The translations under genes were made by a program, and so were the position numbers. DNA of 5,078 bases from Parcubacteria group bacterium GW2011_GWC1_41_7 (GTDB taxonomy: Bacteria; Patescibacteriota; Minisyncoccia; UBA6257; HR35). This document shows, one piece after another, positions 1 to 5,078 of this stretch (the stretch's first letter is position 1; every line of letters begins with the position of its first letter). The stretch lies in contig LCBW01000026.1 in NCBI GenBank assembly GCA_000997465.1, forward strand, positions 1 through 5,078, given 5' to 3'. Below the pieces are notes generated by a model. That model did not search any database, was not told the DNA's origin, and was given only the letters and a program-made list of their open reading frames with translations.

Positions 1-35
1 TGATTTCCCTTGTCACCTCCGTTTGAGTCGCTCAT
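1..35 (-). CDS. N-terminal fragment of an unidentified gene leaving the left edge
   Basis: Only the first eleven whole codons are visible, reading MSDSNGGDKGN from an ATG at 35-33. The coding call rests on the signals rather than the protein: a full AAGGAGG ribosome-binding site lies six bases upstream, and an extended -10 promoter lies about 60 bases further up. The reading frame is open to the window edge. The start is hydrophilic and Gly/Asp/Ser rich, with no signal peptide in the visible part. The gene follows the putative lipoprotein gene on the same strand, but has its own promoter and a hairpin between them, so it need not be co-transcribed. No function can be assigned from eleven residues. 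Confidence 0.5.
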   Translation of the reverse strand, partial: MSDSNGGDKGN

Positions 36-41
36 GGAGAG

Positions 42-48
42 CCTCCTT
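42..48 (-). promoter_or_regulatory. strong Shine-Dalgarno site AAGGAGG
   Basis: Reading the minus strand, AAGGAGG is followed by a six-base spacer and then ATG. This is close to the ideal complement of the 16S rRNA 3' end at near-optimal spacing. It is the main reason for calling the short open frame at the left edge a gene. No gene of the comM-pgk operon has a comparably strong site. Confidence 0.7.
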
Positions 49-73
49 CTCACCTTCCTGTTGTCAGCGTGCG

Positions 74-92
74 ACCAAAGGAGTCCTTCGGT
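74..92 (-). promoter_or_regulatory. stem-loop at the 5' end of the leader of the left-edge gene
   Basis: The minus strand reads ACCGAAGG, then the loop ACT, then CCTTTGGT, giving an eight-base-pair stem with a three-base loop. One pair is a G.U wobble when transcribed from the minus strand; in plus-strand RNA it would be an A.C mismatch, which favours function on the minus strand. The predicted transcription start of the promoter just upstream falls at about 92-93, so the hairpin would form at the very 5' end of the mRNA. Possible roles are protection from 5'-end decay or leader-based regulation. It lies about 26 bases from the ribosome-binding site, so it does not directly cover it. Confidence 0.45.
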
Positions 93-99
93 TGAAAGA

Positions 100-127
100 A
101 TTGTACCACGTCAAATGTGTTGACCAA
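100..127 (-). promoter_or_regulatory. candidate extended -10 promoter for the left-edge gene
   Basis: The minus strand carries TGG directly before TACAAT (TACAAT at 105-100), which is the TGn extended -10 arrangement with a five-of-six -10 box. The -35 is weak: TTGGTC at 127-122 with a 16-base spacer is the best candidate and matches only three positions, which is typical for extended -10 promoters. The predicted start near 93 leaves a leader of about 57 bases before the ATG at 35. Confidence 0.5.
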
Positions 128-151
128 AAAAAGAAGGACAAGCTTTACGCC

Positions 152-172
152 GCAAACCCGAAGGTTTTTTGC
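152..172 (-). terminator. weak hairpin after the putative lipoprotein gene, possible terminator
   Basis: Downstream of the TAG at 195-193 the minus strand forms AAACC-TTCG-GGTTT, closed as a C(UUCG)G tetraloop, which is an unusually stable loop. An outer GC/GC pair could extend the stem with a three-base bulge. The tract directly after the stem on this strand is GC-rich, not T-rich; a run of seven T (132-126) comes only about 20 bases later. Read on the plus strand the hairpin is followed at once by a T run, but no plus-strand gene ends here. It may separate the lipoprotein gene from the next one, but it is not a textbook intrinsic terminator. Confidence 0.3.
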
Positions 173-192
173 ATAAAACTTGCCCTATACAG

Positions 193-681
193 CTACGGTT
201 GAACCGTGATCTGCTTCTCCATGCGGAAGAGATAAATATCCTCTCCCACCCCCAACAAGATCACGTACGACACAGCGAAGATCGTCGGCTCCGCGACCTG
301 TGGGGCCATCCAGGCGTGATCCGTGGCGGACCAACTTCCCAACGGCGCGCTCGGTACTTGGTCGGTGATGGCAAACCCTAAGGTTCTGATACTCCCGACG
401 GTACCCATACCACCGATCATAGTGGCGGGCACAGCCAGCTGAGGGAGCTCCAGCTCCACGGTTTCGCCGGGGGCCGCAACGATAGGTTCAGCCGGTATGA
501 CCCAGCCGAACTCCATTGCGCCGTACCCCTCGTAAACCTCGGCCGAAGCCAAGGTTTGTGAAAATCCCTCTGAAAACGTCGGTTGGCTCTCATCGGGCAG
601 AACCGGCGCGCCTGAAGGCGCACCACAACCTGCCATCGCCGCAGTGGCGACAGCAAGAACGACTTTTTCCAATGCCTTCAC
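193..681 (-). CDS. putative acidic secreted lipoprotein, unknown function
   Basis: A 162-residue protein that I do not recognise. It starts MKALEKVV, followed by an Ala/Val-rich hydrophobic stretch and M16-A-G-C19, a plausible though imperfect lipobox because Met sits at -3 where Leu is usual. It should therefore be exported and anchored by a lipidated Cys19. The mature part is Pro/Ala/Gly rich and strongly acidic by hand count (about 16 Asp/Glu against 3 Arg/Lys). Alternating hydrophobic segments, such as TVELELP and a C-terminal KQITV strand, suggest a beta-sandwich or Ig-like fold, but no family motif is visible. The GTG start at 681 is supported by GGAGG six bases upstream and a near-consensus promoter. 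The gene is markedly more GC-rich than the operon upstream, which suggests a different origin. The reading frame and signals make a real gene likely; the function is open. Confidence 0.75.
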   Translation of the reverse strand: MKALEKVVLAVATAAMAGCGAPSGAPVLPDESQPTFSEGFSQTLASAEVYEGYGAMEFGWVIPAEPIVAAPGETVELELPQLAVPATMIGGMGTVGSIRTLGFAITDQVPSAPLGSWSATDHAWMAPQVAEPTIFAVSYVILLGVGEDIYLFRMEKQITVQP

Positions 682-687
682 AGCACA

Positions 688-692
688 CCTCC
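688..692 (-). promoter_or_regulatory. Shine-Dalgarno site GGAGG setting a GTG start
   Basis: The minus strand reads GGAGG, the six bases TGTGCT, then GTG at 681-679. The site continues as GGAGGTG, extending the complementarity to 16S rRNA. It fixes the start of the putative lipoprotein at a GTG codon and leaves a leader of only about 20 bases from the predicted transcription start. Confidence 0.7.
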
Positions 693-706
693 AGTGAGCT
701 ACCTAT

Positions 707-735
707 ATTATAGCATAATTATTAAAAGTAGTCAA
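707..735 (-). promoter_or_regulatory. near-consensus sigma70-type promoter for the putative lipoprotein gene
   Basis: The minus strand has TTGACT (735-730), a 17-base spacer, then TATAAT (712-707): a five-of-six -35, ideal spacing and a perfect -10. The -35 box abuts the RNase HI stop codon (738-736), so the lipoprotein gene can be expressed independently of the operon. Predicted transcription starts near 700. Confidence 0.85.
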
Positions 736-739
736 CTAC
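728..739. repeat. short inverted repeat GTAGT-CA-ACTAC over the -35 box
   Basis: Five-base arms flank a two-base centre. The repeat spans the RNase HI stop codon and the whole -35 hexamer of the next promoter. It could be a small operator half-site pair. Alternatively, on the minus strand, it is a short hairpin followed by TTTT that might weakly end operon transcription. Its small size means chance occurrence is quite possible. Confidence 0.3.
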
Positions 740-1170
740 AGCAATTTATTACGCGACGTGACTGATTTTACGAGCTTGTCGGCTGCGGTGTTTTGCTCGC
801 GCGGAACAAGATGAAAGGTGACAGGTGGCAAGTCCATATGCAAATTCCAGTATTCTACAAACAGAAGCTGAAGGTCCGGCTCTTTGATTTTATAGTGCCC
901 GGTTACTTGATTCCCTACAAGCTCTGAATCAAGGTACAAATCAATCTGTGCTTCTTTAATATTTTTTCCCGCTAAAAATTTTGCTTTTTTTAGTCCAAAC
1001 AAAACCGCCTTGTACTCTGCAACGTTATTGGTGGTATTTCCAATTCCTTCGGCATATGTTTTTATTTTTCCGTCAATTTCAATAACAACCCCGATTGCCG
1101 CGGGCCCCGGATTCCCAATTGCCCCTCCGTCTGTGTGAATAATTATTTTCATTTTTTTATTTGACGCCAC
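736..1170 (-). CDS. rnhA: ribonuclease HI family protein
   Basis: RNase HI cleaves the RNA strand of RNA-DNA hybrids, clearing R-loops and primer remnants in the cytoplasm with two metal ions. The family signature TDGGAIGNPGP is at residues 13-23. The four catalytic acids are visible: Asp14, Glu52 in VAEYKAV, Asp81 in YLDSELV, and Asp131 in NTAADKLV, preceded by the usual VPREQN. At 144 aa it is complete. It lacks the Trp-rich basic handle of the E. coli enzyme and any N-terminal hybrid-binding domain, resembling the short archaeal and Gram-positive type. The GTG start at 1170 has GGGGA a few bases upstream; an ATG at 1152 is an alternative that would remove six residues but has no ribosome-binding site. 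It is the last gene of the minus-strand operon, 36 bases after the exonuclease stop. Confidence 0.9.
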   Translation of the reverse strand: MASNKKMKIIIHTDGGAIGNPGPAAIGVVIEIDGKIKTYAEGIGNTTNNVAEYKAVLFGLKKAKFLAGKNIKEAQIDLYLDSELVGNQVTGHYKIKEPDLQLLFVEYWNLHMDLPPVTFHLVPREQNTAADKLVKSVTSRNKLL

Positions 1171-1206
1171 AATTTCCCCAAAGTGGTAACTTTCAATGCA
1201 TCACAT

Positions 1207-1779
1207 TTAATTTATATGGTCTTTCAACTTCTTCAATAATTGCAAAAAAAGTTCGTACGTTACGCGAGCGTCGTCAAGCGCCTGATGTGCATGTTTGCGC
1301 TCAATCCCAAACAAATTGCAAAATGAAGTGAGTGTTCCGCCGGGCATGGTTTTCATGTTCGGGTACAGTACGTTTGCAATAGAGAGCACATCAATGCGCT
1401 GATAATAGAACGGGTCTTCCATGCCTGCTTCAAAATATGCCCTCTCCAGGCGTGACCAATCAAAATGACTATTAAAACCGGCAATAACTGTTCCGCTGAA
1501 GAGTGGGTGTAATTTTTCTAGTACTTCTTTGAGCGGTTTTGCGTCTTTCCATTTTTCGGGAGTGTATCCATTAATACGCAAGGCCTCGGGGTCTGCTTTT
1601 TCAAAATGTGCCATTACAACCTTTTCTTCAAATTCTTCCTTTATCTGCCAATCTTTTGAATTAACGATAAGTCCTGCAATTTCCAAAATATCTGCGTCGG
1701 GATCAAGGCCTGCGGTTTCAATATCTAAAAAACAAAAATCTCTCTCCCACATACTTTTTCTATATTTTTCTTTTTCCAT
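1207..1779 (-). CDS. DnaQ-like DEDDh 3'-5' exonuclease
   Basis: A 190-residue single-domain exonuclease of the DnaQ / RNase T superfamily, hydrolysing DNA or RNA from the 3' end with two metal ions. Exo I is DIET with Asp19 and Glu21. Exo II is GFNSHFDW with Asp107. Exo III is HQALDDA with His165 and Asp170, so it is the DEDDh subtype and all catalytic residues are present. It has no polymerase, helicase or BRCT extension, so it could be a proofreading subunit, a repair exonuclease or an RNase T-like RNA trimmer; sequence alone does not decide. The gene starts 11 bases after the pgk stop, implying co-transcription. The ATG at 1779 has only a weak GAGA upstream; an in-frame ATG at 1752 would remove nine N-terminal residues before the fold begins. 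Confidence 0.9.
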   Translation of the reverse strand: MEKEKYRKSMWERDFCFLDIETAGLDPDADILEIAGLIVNSKDWQIKEEFEEKVVMAHFEKADPEALRINGYTPEKWKDAKPLKEVLEKLHPLFSGTVIAGFNSHFDWSRLERAYFEAGMEDPFYYQRIDVLSIANVLYPNMKTMPGGTLTSFCNLFGIERKHAHQALDDARVTYELFLQLLKKLKDHIN

Positions 1780-1790
1780 ATATTCTCGGC

Positions 1791-2930
1791 TTAATTTTTA
1801 CGTACTATCGCTTCAATGCCCGGCAACGTTTCGCGCGCCAAAAAATCAAGCATCGCTCCTCCTCCCGTTGAGACGAAAGAAAATGATTGCTCAAGGCGAT
1901 TTTTGCATAAAAGCGCAAGGGTGTCCCCTCCACCGACAATACGCGTATTTTTCATATACATAAGATTTTTTGCAAATCCCAAAGTTCCCTTTTCAAATCT
2001 TGGGTCTTCTATTTTCCCCAATGGACCGTTCCAAATAATCAGTTTTTTTTGTTTGCATATATTACTGTATGCTTCTACGGTTTTAGGTCCGATATCAAGC
2101 ATGTTGTCATTTCCATCAATATCCACAATATCTTTTATGTGGTGTTCACACACTGCATCTTGTGGAATCATAATTTTATCCGACGGAAGCACCTGCATCT
2201 CTGCAAGATATCTATCTTCGTGTAAGGAATTTCCAATTTCCATATCATTAGACTTCATATAGGTGTGCGCGATGCCGCCCCCCAGCATAATTATGTCAAC
2301 TTTCTGCAAAAAATTTTTTAGAAGCGGAAGTTTTGTCTCAATTTTTGCTCCGCTGAGCACAAGCGCGCTCTGCTGGGGATGCGAAAAAATACGCGAGAGT
2401 TGCAGAACCTCTTGTTCAAATCTGTATCCAAAAAATGAAGGTAAAAGACGCGGCAATGCCACAATAGATGCGTGCACGCGGTGCGAAACAGAAAATGCTT
2501 CATTTACATACAGATCTGCAACGGCCGCGAGCGACTGCGCAAATACTTCGTCATTTTTTTTCTCCCCTTCAAAAAAACGGATATTTTCAAGTAGTACAAA
2601 TTTTGTTTTTTCTTCAATTTTTTCTCCGGGCTGCCAATTATGAAATGCAATCCGCTGCCCCCAGGGAAGTATTTTTTTAAAAAAAGGAATGAGCCGTCTT
2701 GTTGAATCTTGTGTATTTTTTTCTCTGGGGTCGCCAATGTGTGTACATAAGATTATTTGAGCTGCGGGTAGCAGTGCGCGCAAGGTTTCACGAAGTGCCC
2801 ACACTCGAAATGCCCCAAATCTTCGCCCTTCTTCGGGGCTAATATTTGCATCAATGCGCACTAATACTTTTTTGCCACGCACGCCCTCAAGCTGCCTACG
2901 AAGTAAAAAGTTTTCCGGAATAGTAATCAT
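1791..2930 (-). CDS. pgk: phosphoglycerate kinase, divergent
   Basis: Catalyses the ATP-forming step of glycolysis, 1,3-bisphosphoglycerate + ADP to 3-phosphoglycerate + ATP, in the cytosol. At 379 aa it is slightly short for the family. Visible landmarks: VRIDANIS (Asp27, Asn29), Arg42, HIGDP (His64), ENIRFFEGE (Arg118), NEAFSVSHRVHAS (Arg151), SGAKIETK (Lys196, Lys200), LGGGIAHTY, IGPKT, WNGPLGKIE (Glu308), VGGGDT (333-337) and STGGGAMLDFL. The order and spacing match a complete two-domain PGK. It is divergent: the normal HLGRP motif reads HIGDP, replacing a substrate-binding arginine with Asp67, and the usual NDAFG reads NEAFS. The ATG at 2930 overlaps the comM stop as ATGA, suggesting translational coupling. 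The upstream ribosome-binding site is poor, consistent with that coupling. Confidence 0.95.
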   Translation of the reverse strand: MITIPENFLLRRQLEGVRGKKVLVRIDANISPEEGRRFGAFRVWALRETLRALLPAAQIILCTHIGDPREKNTQDSTRRLIPFFKKILPWGQRIAFHNWQPGEKIEEKTKFVLLENIRFFEGEKKNDEVFAQSLAAVADLYVNEAFSVSHRVHASIVALPRLLPSFFGYRFEQEVLQLSRIFSHPQQSALVLSGAKIETKLPLLKNFLQKVDIIMLGGGIAHTYMKSNDMEIGNSLHEDRYLAEMQVLPSDKIMIPQDAVCEHHIKDIVDIDGNDNMLDIGPKTVEAYSNICKQKKLIIWNGPLGKIEDPRFEKGTLGFAKNLMYMKNTRIVGGGDTLALLCKNRLEQSFSFVSTGGGAMLDFLARETLPGIEAIVRKN

Positions 2931-4414
2931 GATTTATCTTGGTTGCGATATTGCAAACTTTCAGCAATATGCCCTTGTTCTATTCTACTGCACCCTTCCA
3001 TATCTGCAAGAGTCCGGGCAACGCGCATCACTTTATGCACTGCTCGTAACGACAGTTGTAGCGCATCCGCCGCAGATGTCAGCATATCTTCTGCATCTTT
3101 TTCAATAAAACACACGCGCTGAAGATCCTTTGGATGAATGCGGCTATTATATGTTCCCTGCCTTTCAAGTTGAATTTTTTGAATGTGCATGATATTTGGA
3201 AGCTCGGGCATTTTTTTATGCTCATCAAACCAGAGTGCGCTCTTGACGCGCGGAATTACAATATGCATATCCATGCGGTCTAAAATCGGGCCTGACAACT
3301 TTTTATGATATCGATTGATATCCGCAGGAGAACAAGTACATTCTTTTTCCGGGTCTTGGTAAAATCCACACGGACAAGGGTTATATGCGCCTACTAATAA
3401 AAATTCCGCAGGAAATATGACCTTTTTGCGTGCCCGAGAGATCGCCATTTTTGACGATTCAAGCGGCTCTCGAAGTCCCTCTAATACATCGCGCCGAAAC
3501 TCTGGAAATTCGTCTAAAAATAAAACTCCTTTATGCGCTAAGCTAATTTCTCCGGGCCCGGGATTATTTCCTCCCCCGAGTACTGAAACAGCAGAAGCAC
3601 TATGGTGCGGATTGCGCATAACTGGATGCGTAATCATTTCAGGCAGCAACCCCGTAATGCTGTGAATACTGCTCACTTCAATTGCCTCTTGTAATGTAAG
3701 CGGTGGCAACAAGTCTGCAACATGTTGTGCGATTAAACTTTTCCCTGTCCCGGGAGGTCCAAACAAAAGCATATTATGCCGTCCGGCAGCTGCGATAAAA
3801 ATTGCGCGCCAGAGCATGTCAGGAAGCGCGATGTATGACAAATCAATTGCCCTAAGGGGCGGAGAAAATTTTTCTATTTTGAGCGGCTTATCTGAAAATT
3901 TTTCTTCCAAAAGACGAAGTACCCCTTTGAGATTTTTTTCCGGGTAGATATCAATGCCTTCAATATACTTAACCTCTGCTGCATTTTCTTCTGGAAGCAC
4001 AATCTTTTTAAATCCGTGTTTTTTTGCGCCCATAATGAGCGGGAGCGCTCCCGTTACCTTGCGAAGCGCCCCATCAAGTCCTAATTCGCCTATAAAAATC
4101 GTGTTTTTATCGGGCACAACTGATTGTTTGGAAACTGCAAGAAAACTCAGTGCAATAGGTAGATCCAAAAGCGCTCCTTCTTTTTTCTCATCTGCCGGTG
4201 CTAAATTGATAATTGTTTTTGCATTAAACCGCAAAGGCGGCTTTGCAGAAACCGACTTGAGCGCAAGGGTCAAGCGCTGCCGCGATTCATCAACTGATTT
4301 GTCGGCAAGCCCTACAATATGAAATGCGCTCAAGCCCTTAAGCATCCCCGCTTCAACTTCGACAATACGCGCATCCAATCCTGAAAGTACTGCCGCATAT
4401 ACTTTTGCAGTCAT
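2927..4414 (-). CDS. comM: ComM / YifB family AAA+ ATPase (Mg-chelatase-like)
   Basis: ComM is a hexameric helicase that drives branch migration of incoming single-stranded DNA during natural transformation; many members are annotated only as Mg-chelatase-like. From the ATG at 4414 the protein is 495 aa, the normal length. The N-terminal Lon-protease-like ChlI domain spans about 1-170 (KVYAAVLSGLDA at 4-15, INLAPADEKKEG at 69-80, DLPIAL). The AAA+ core has Walker A GPPGTGKS (219-226), Walker B GVLFLDE (296-302), a CPC...CTC four-cysteine motif (347, 349, 359, 361) and LSGPILDRMD (373-382). The C-terminal part ends with the family motif VARTLADMEG and ESLQYR. An upstream in-frame TTG at 4447 would add 11 residues, but homologues begin like MTAKVYA. 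It is the first gene of the minus-strand operon and overlaps pgk by four bases. Confidence 0.95.
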   Translation of the reverse strand: MTAKVYAAVLSGLDARIVEVEAGMLKGLSAFHIVGLADKSVDESRQRLTLALKSVSAKPPLRFNAKTIINLAPADEKKEGALLDLPIALSFLAVSKQSVVPDKNTIFIGELGLDGALRKVTGALPLIMGAKKHGFKKIVLPEENAAEVKYIEGIDIYPEKNLKGVLRLLEEKFSDKPLKIEKFSPPLRAIDLSYIALPDMLWRAIFIAAAGRHNMLLFGPPGTGKSLIAQHVADLLPPLTLQEAIEVSSIHSITGLLPEMITHPVMRNPHHSASAVSVLGGGNNPGPGEISLAHKGVLFLDEFPEFRRDVLEGLREPLESSKMAISRARKKVIFPAEFLLVGAYNPCPCGFYQDPEKECTCSPADINRYHKKLSGPILDRMDMHIVIPRVKSALWFDEHKKMPELPNIMHIQKIQLERQGTYNSRIHPKDLQRVCFIEKDAEDMLTSAADALQLSLRAVHKVMRVARTLADMEGCSRIEQGHIAESLQYRNQDKS

Positions 4415-4423
4415 GTGGATATC

Positions 4424-4434
4424 TTTATAGTATA
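4424..4434 (-). promoter_or_regulatory. candidate -10 region for the comM operon
   Basis: Two overlapping -10-like boxes are read on the minus strand: TATACT (4434-4429) and TATAAA (4429-4424). No convincing -35 lies 16-18 bases upstream of either. Both would give a very short leader before the ATG at 4414, and would exclude the TTG at 4447 as the start. The operon must begin in the 111-base gap to the divergent gene or be read from within it, which is why this weak candidate is listed. Confidence 0.3.
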
Positions 4435-4472
4435 CCGCCTGAATCAAATAATTCCCTGCCTCTACTCAAAAA

Positions 4473-4501
4473 TTGACAAACGTGCATTGCGCCCTTAAAC
4501 T
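4473..4501 (+). promoter_or_regulatory. sigma70-type promoter for the DsbA-like gene
   Basis: A perfect TTGACA (4473-4478) is separated by 17 bases from TAAACT (4496-4501), a four-of-six -10 that keeps the first two and last bases. Predicted transcription starts near 4508, leaving a leader of about 18 bases before the ATG at 4526. That leader contains no Shine-Dalgarno sequence. Confidence 0.65.
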
Positions 4502-4525
4502 AAAAACACATTTACATCACTTTCC

Positions 4526-5078
4526 ATGAAAAAAGAAACTACAATTATTTTGGGAGCATTTGTGATTATTATTGGACTTGTCGCATTCAATGCGTTCACT
4601 TCAAAAGGAAAAAATGTTGATATTCAAAATGTAACGTCTGGTGTTGCGCCAGCGGGAACCACCACAGCGCCCTTAAAAGTCTTTGTTTTTGCGGATTTTC
4701 AATGCCCTTTTTGTAAAAAACTCGCTGACGAGACAGAGAAAAATATTATCGCTGACTACACTCAAAACGGAAAGGTTGCTCTCTATTGGAAAGATTTTGT
4801 TATTGTTGGACAAGAATCACAATGGGCGGCAGAAGCCGCACGGTGTGCAAATGATCAGGGAAAATTTTGGCAATATCATGATTTACTTTTTTTAAAGCAA
4901 GGCATTGAAAATAGCGGAGTTTTCACAAAAGAAAAGCTAAAAATATATGCCCAAGAATTAAATTTCTCGACTTCAACGTTTGCAAACTGCTTAGATACCG
5001 GAAAATACACACAGGCAGTCAATGATGATACAAAAGAAGCACAGGCATTGGGATTTAAGGGAACTCCGGTGCTTTTAG
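4526..5078 (+). CDS. membrane-anchored DsbA-family thiol oxidoreductase (3' end cut by window)
   Basis: The frame is open from ATG 4526 to the window edge, giving 184 whole codons; the final bases spelling TAG are out of frame, so this is not the natural end. Residues 1-6 (MKKETT) precede one hydrophobic segment at about 7-24, then a short linker: a signal-anchor that puts the domain outside the membrane. The thioredoxin-like domain begins at about residue 50 with KVFVFADFQCPFCKK; the redox motif is Cys60-Pro-Phe-Cys63. AAEAARCAND, QYHDLLF and FANCLDTGKY are typical of the DsbA / Thioredoxin_4 group, and GTPVL (Pro181) is the cis-proline loop. Such proteins make or shuffle disulfides in exported proteins. 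The gene is divergent from comM. Its own promoter is good but a ribosome-binding site is absent. Roughly 25-40 C-terminal residues are probably missing, judged from family size. Confidence 0.92.
   Translation, partial: MKKETTIILGAFVIIIGLVAFNAFTSKGKNVDIQNVTSGVAPAGTTTAPLKVFVFADFQCPFCKKLADETEKNIIADYTQNGKVALYWKDFVIVGQESQWAAEAARCANDQGKFWQYHDLLFLKQGIENSGVFTKEKLKIYAQELNFSTSTFANCLDTGKYTQAVNDDTKEAQALGFKGTPVLL

Noticed and set aside
169..713. Plus-strand frames at 169-381 and 516-713 as genes
   Set aside because: They are antisense to the lipoprotein gene or its control region, lack ribosome-binding sites and have Arg/Pro-rich shadow composition.
1176..1197. AAAGT-GGTA-ACTTT hairpin between the exonuclease and RNase HI genes as a terminator
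   Set aside because: The stem is only five base pairs, mostly A-T, with no T run after it on the minus strand. It is too weak to argue against co-transcription.
1529..2643. Plus-strand frames of 126-148 codons antisense to the exonuclease and pgk
   Set aside because: They lie opposite clearly conserved genes, are Ser/Phe-rich reverse-frame shadows and have no start signals.
2672..2685. T7A7 perfect palindrome in pgk, possible terminator or regulatory site
   Set aside because: It encodes Phe-Phe-Lys-Lys in frame, has no loop or GC stem, and is expected in AT-rich coding DNA.
2504..2737. Overlapping 77-codon frame within pgk near runs of A8 and T7A7, possible programmed frameshift
   Set aside because: The pgk frame is continuous through both runs with conserved motifs on each side. 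The alternative frame is a low-complexity shadow with no stimulator structure or initiation signal.
4415..4447. TTG at 4447 as the comM start, adding 11 residues
   Set aside because: The extra residues (MIQAVYYKDIH) do not resemble ComM N-termini, there is no SD, and -10-like boxes lie inside this stretch. The ATG at 4414 gives the expected MTAKVYA start.
5076..5078. TAG at the right edge as the stop of the DsbA-like gene
   Set aside because: In the frame set by ATG 4526 the last full codon is TTA at 5075-5077 and the G at 5078 begins the next codon, so the gene continues beyond the window.

Overview
This window reads as a fragment of a bacterial genome. A candidate phylum radiation / Patescibacteria member is a reasonable guess, based on small tightly packed genes, an AT-leaning operon with weak ribosome-binding sites, a divergent phosphoglycerate kinase and a single-TM DsbA-like protein. 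No rRNA or other taxonomic marker is present, so this is inference. No CRISPR array, tRNA, rRNA, transposase or phage gene was seen.

Right and centre (about 736-4414, minus strand): four genes lie head to tail and probably form one transcription unit, comM -> pgk -> DEDDh exonuclease -> RNase HI. comM and pgk overlap by ATGA, the exonuclease follows pgk after 11 bases, and the RNase H gene follows after 36 bases. ComM is a hexameric AAA+ branch-migration ATPase known from natural transformation. The exonuclease and RNase HI are nucleic-acid processing enzymes. The phosphoglycerate kinase in their midst keeps most catalytic residues but has a charge reversal at a normally conserved arginine.

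Right edge (4473-5078, plus strand): a divergently transcribed DsbA-family thiol oxidoreductase with an N-terminal membrane anchor has a good sigma70-type promoter in front of it. It runs off the window just after its cis-proline loop.

Left (1-735, minus strand): immediately after the RNase HI stop codon the character of the DNA changes. A near-consensus promoter drives an unrecognised, acidic putative lipoprotein of 162 aa whose gene is much more GC-rich (hand count about 62% over 241-660) than sampled lines of the operon (about 39%). Its GGAGG ribosome-binding site is far stronger than any in the operon. After a weak hairpin comes a second promoter of the extended -10 type, a leader that would begin with a stem-loop, an AAGGAGG site, and the first codons of another gene leaving the left edge. 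This left block may be a transferred segment or, less interestingly, an assembly junction.

I did not find a clearly new multi-gene system. The most notable points are the composition and signal boundary at about 736, the structured leader at 74-92, the altered PGK active site, and the mix of DNA-processing, glycolytic and thiol-redox genes.
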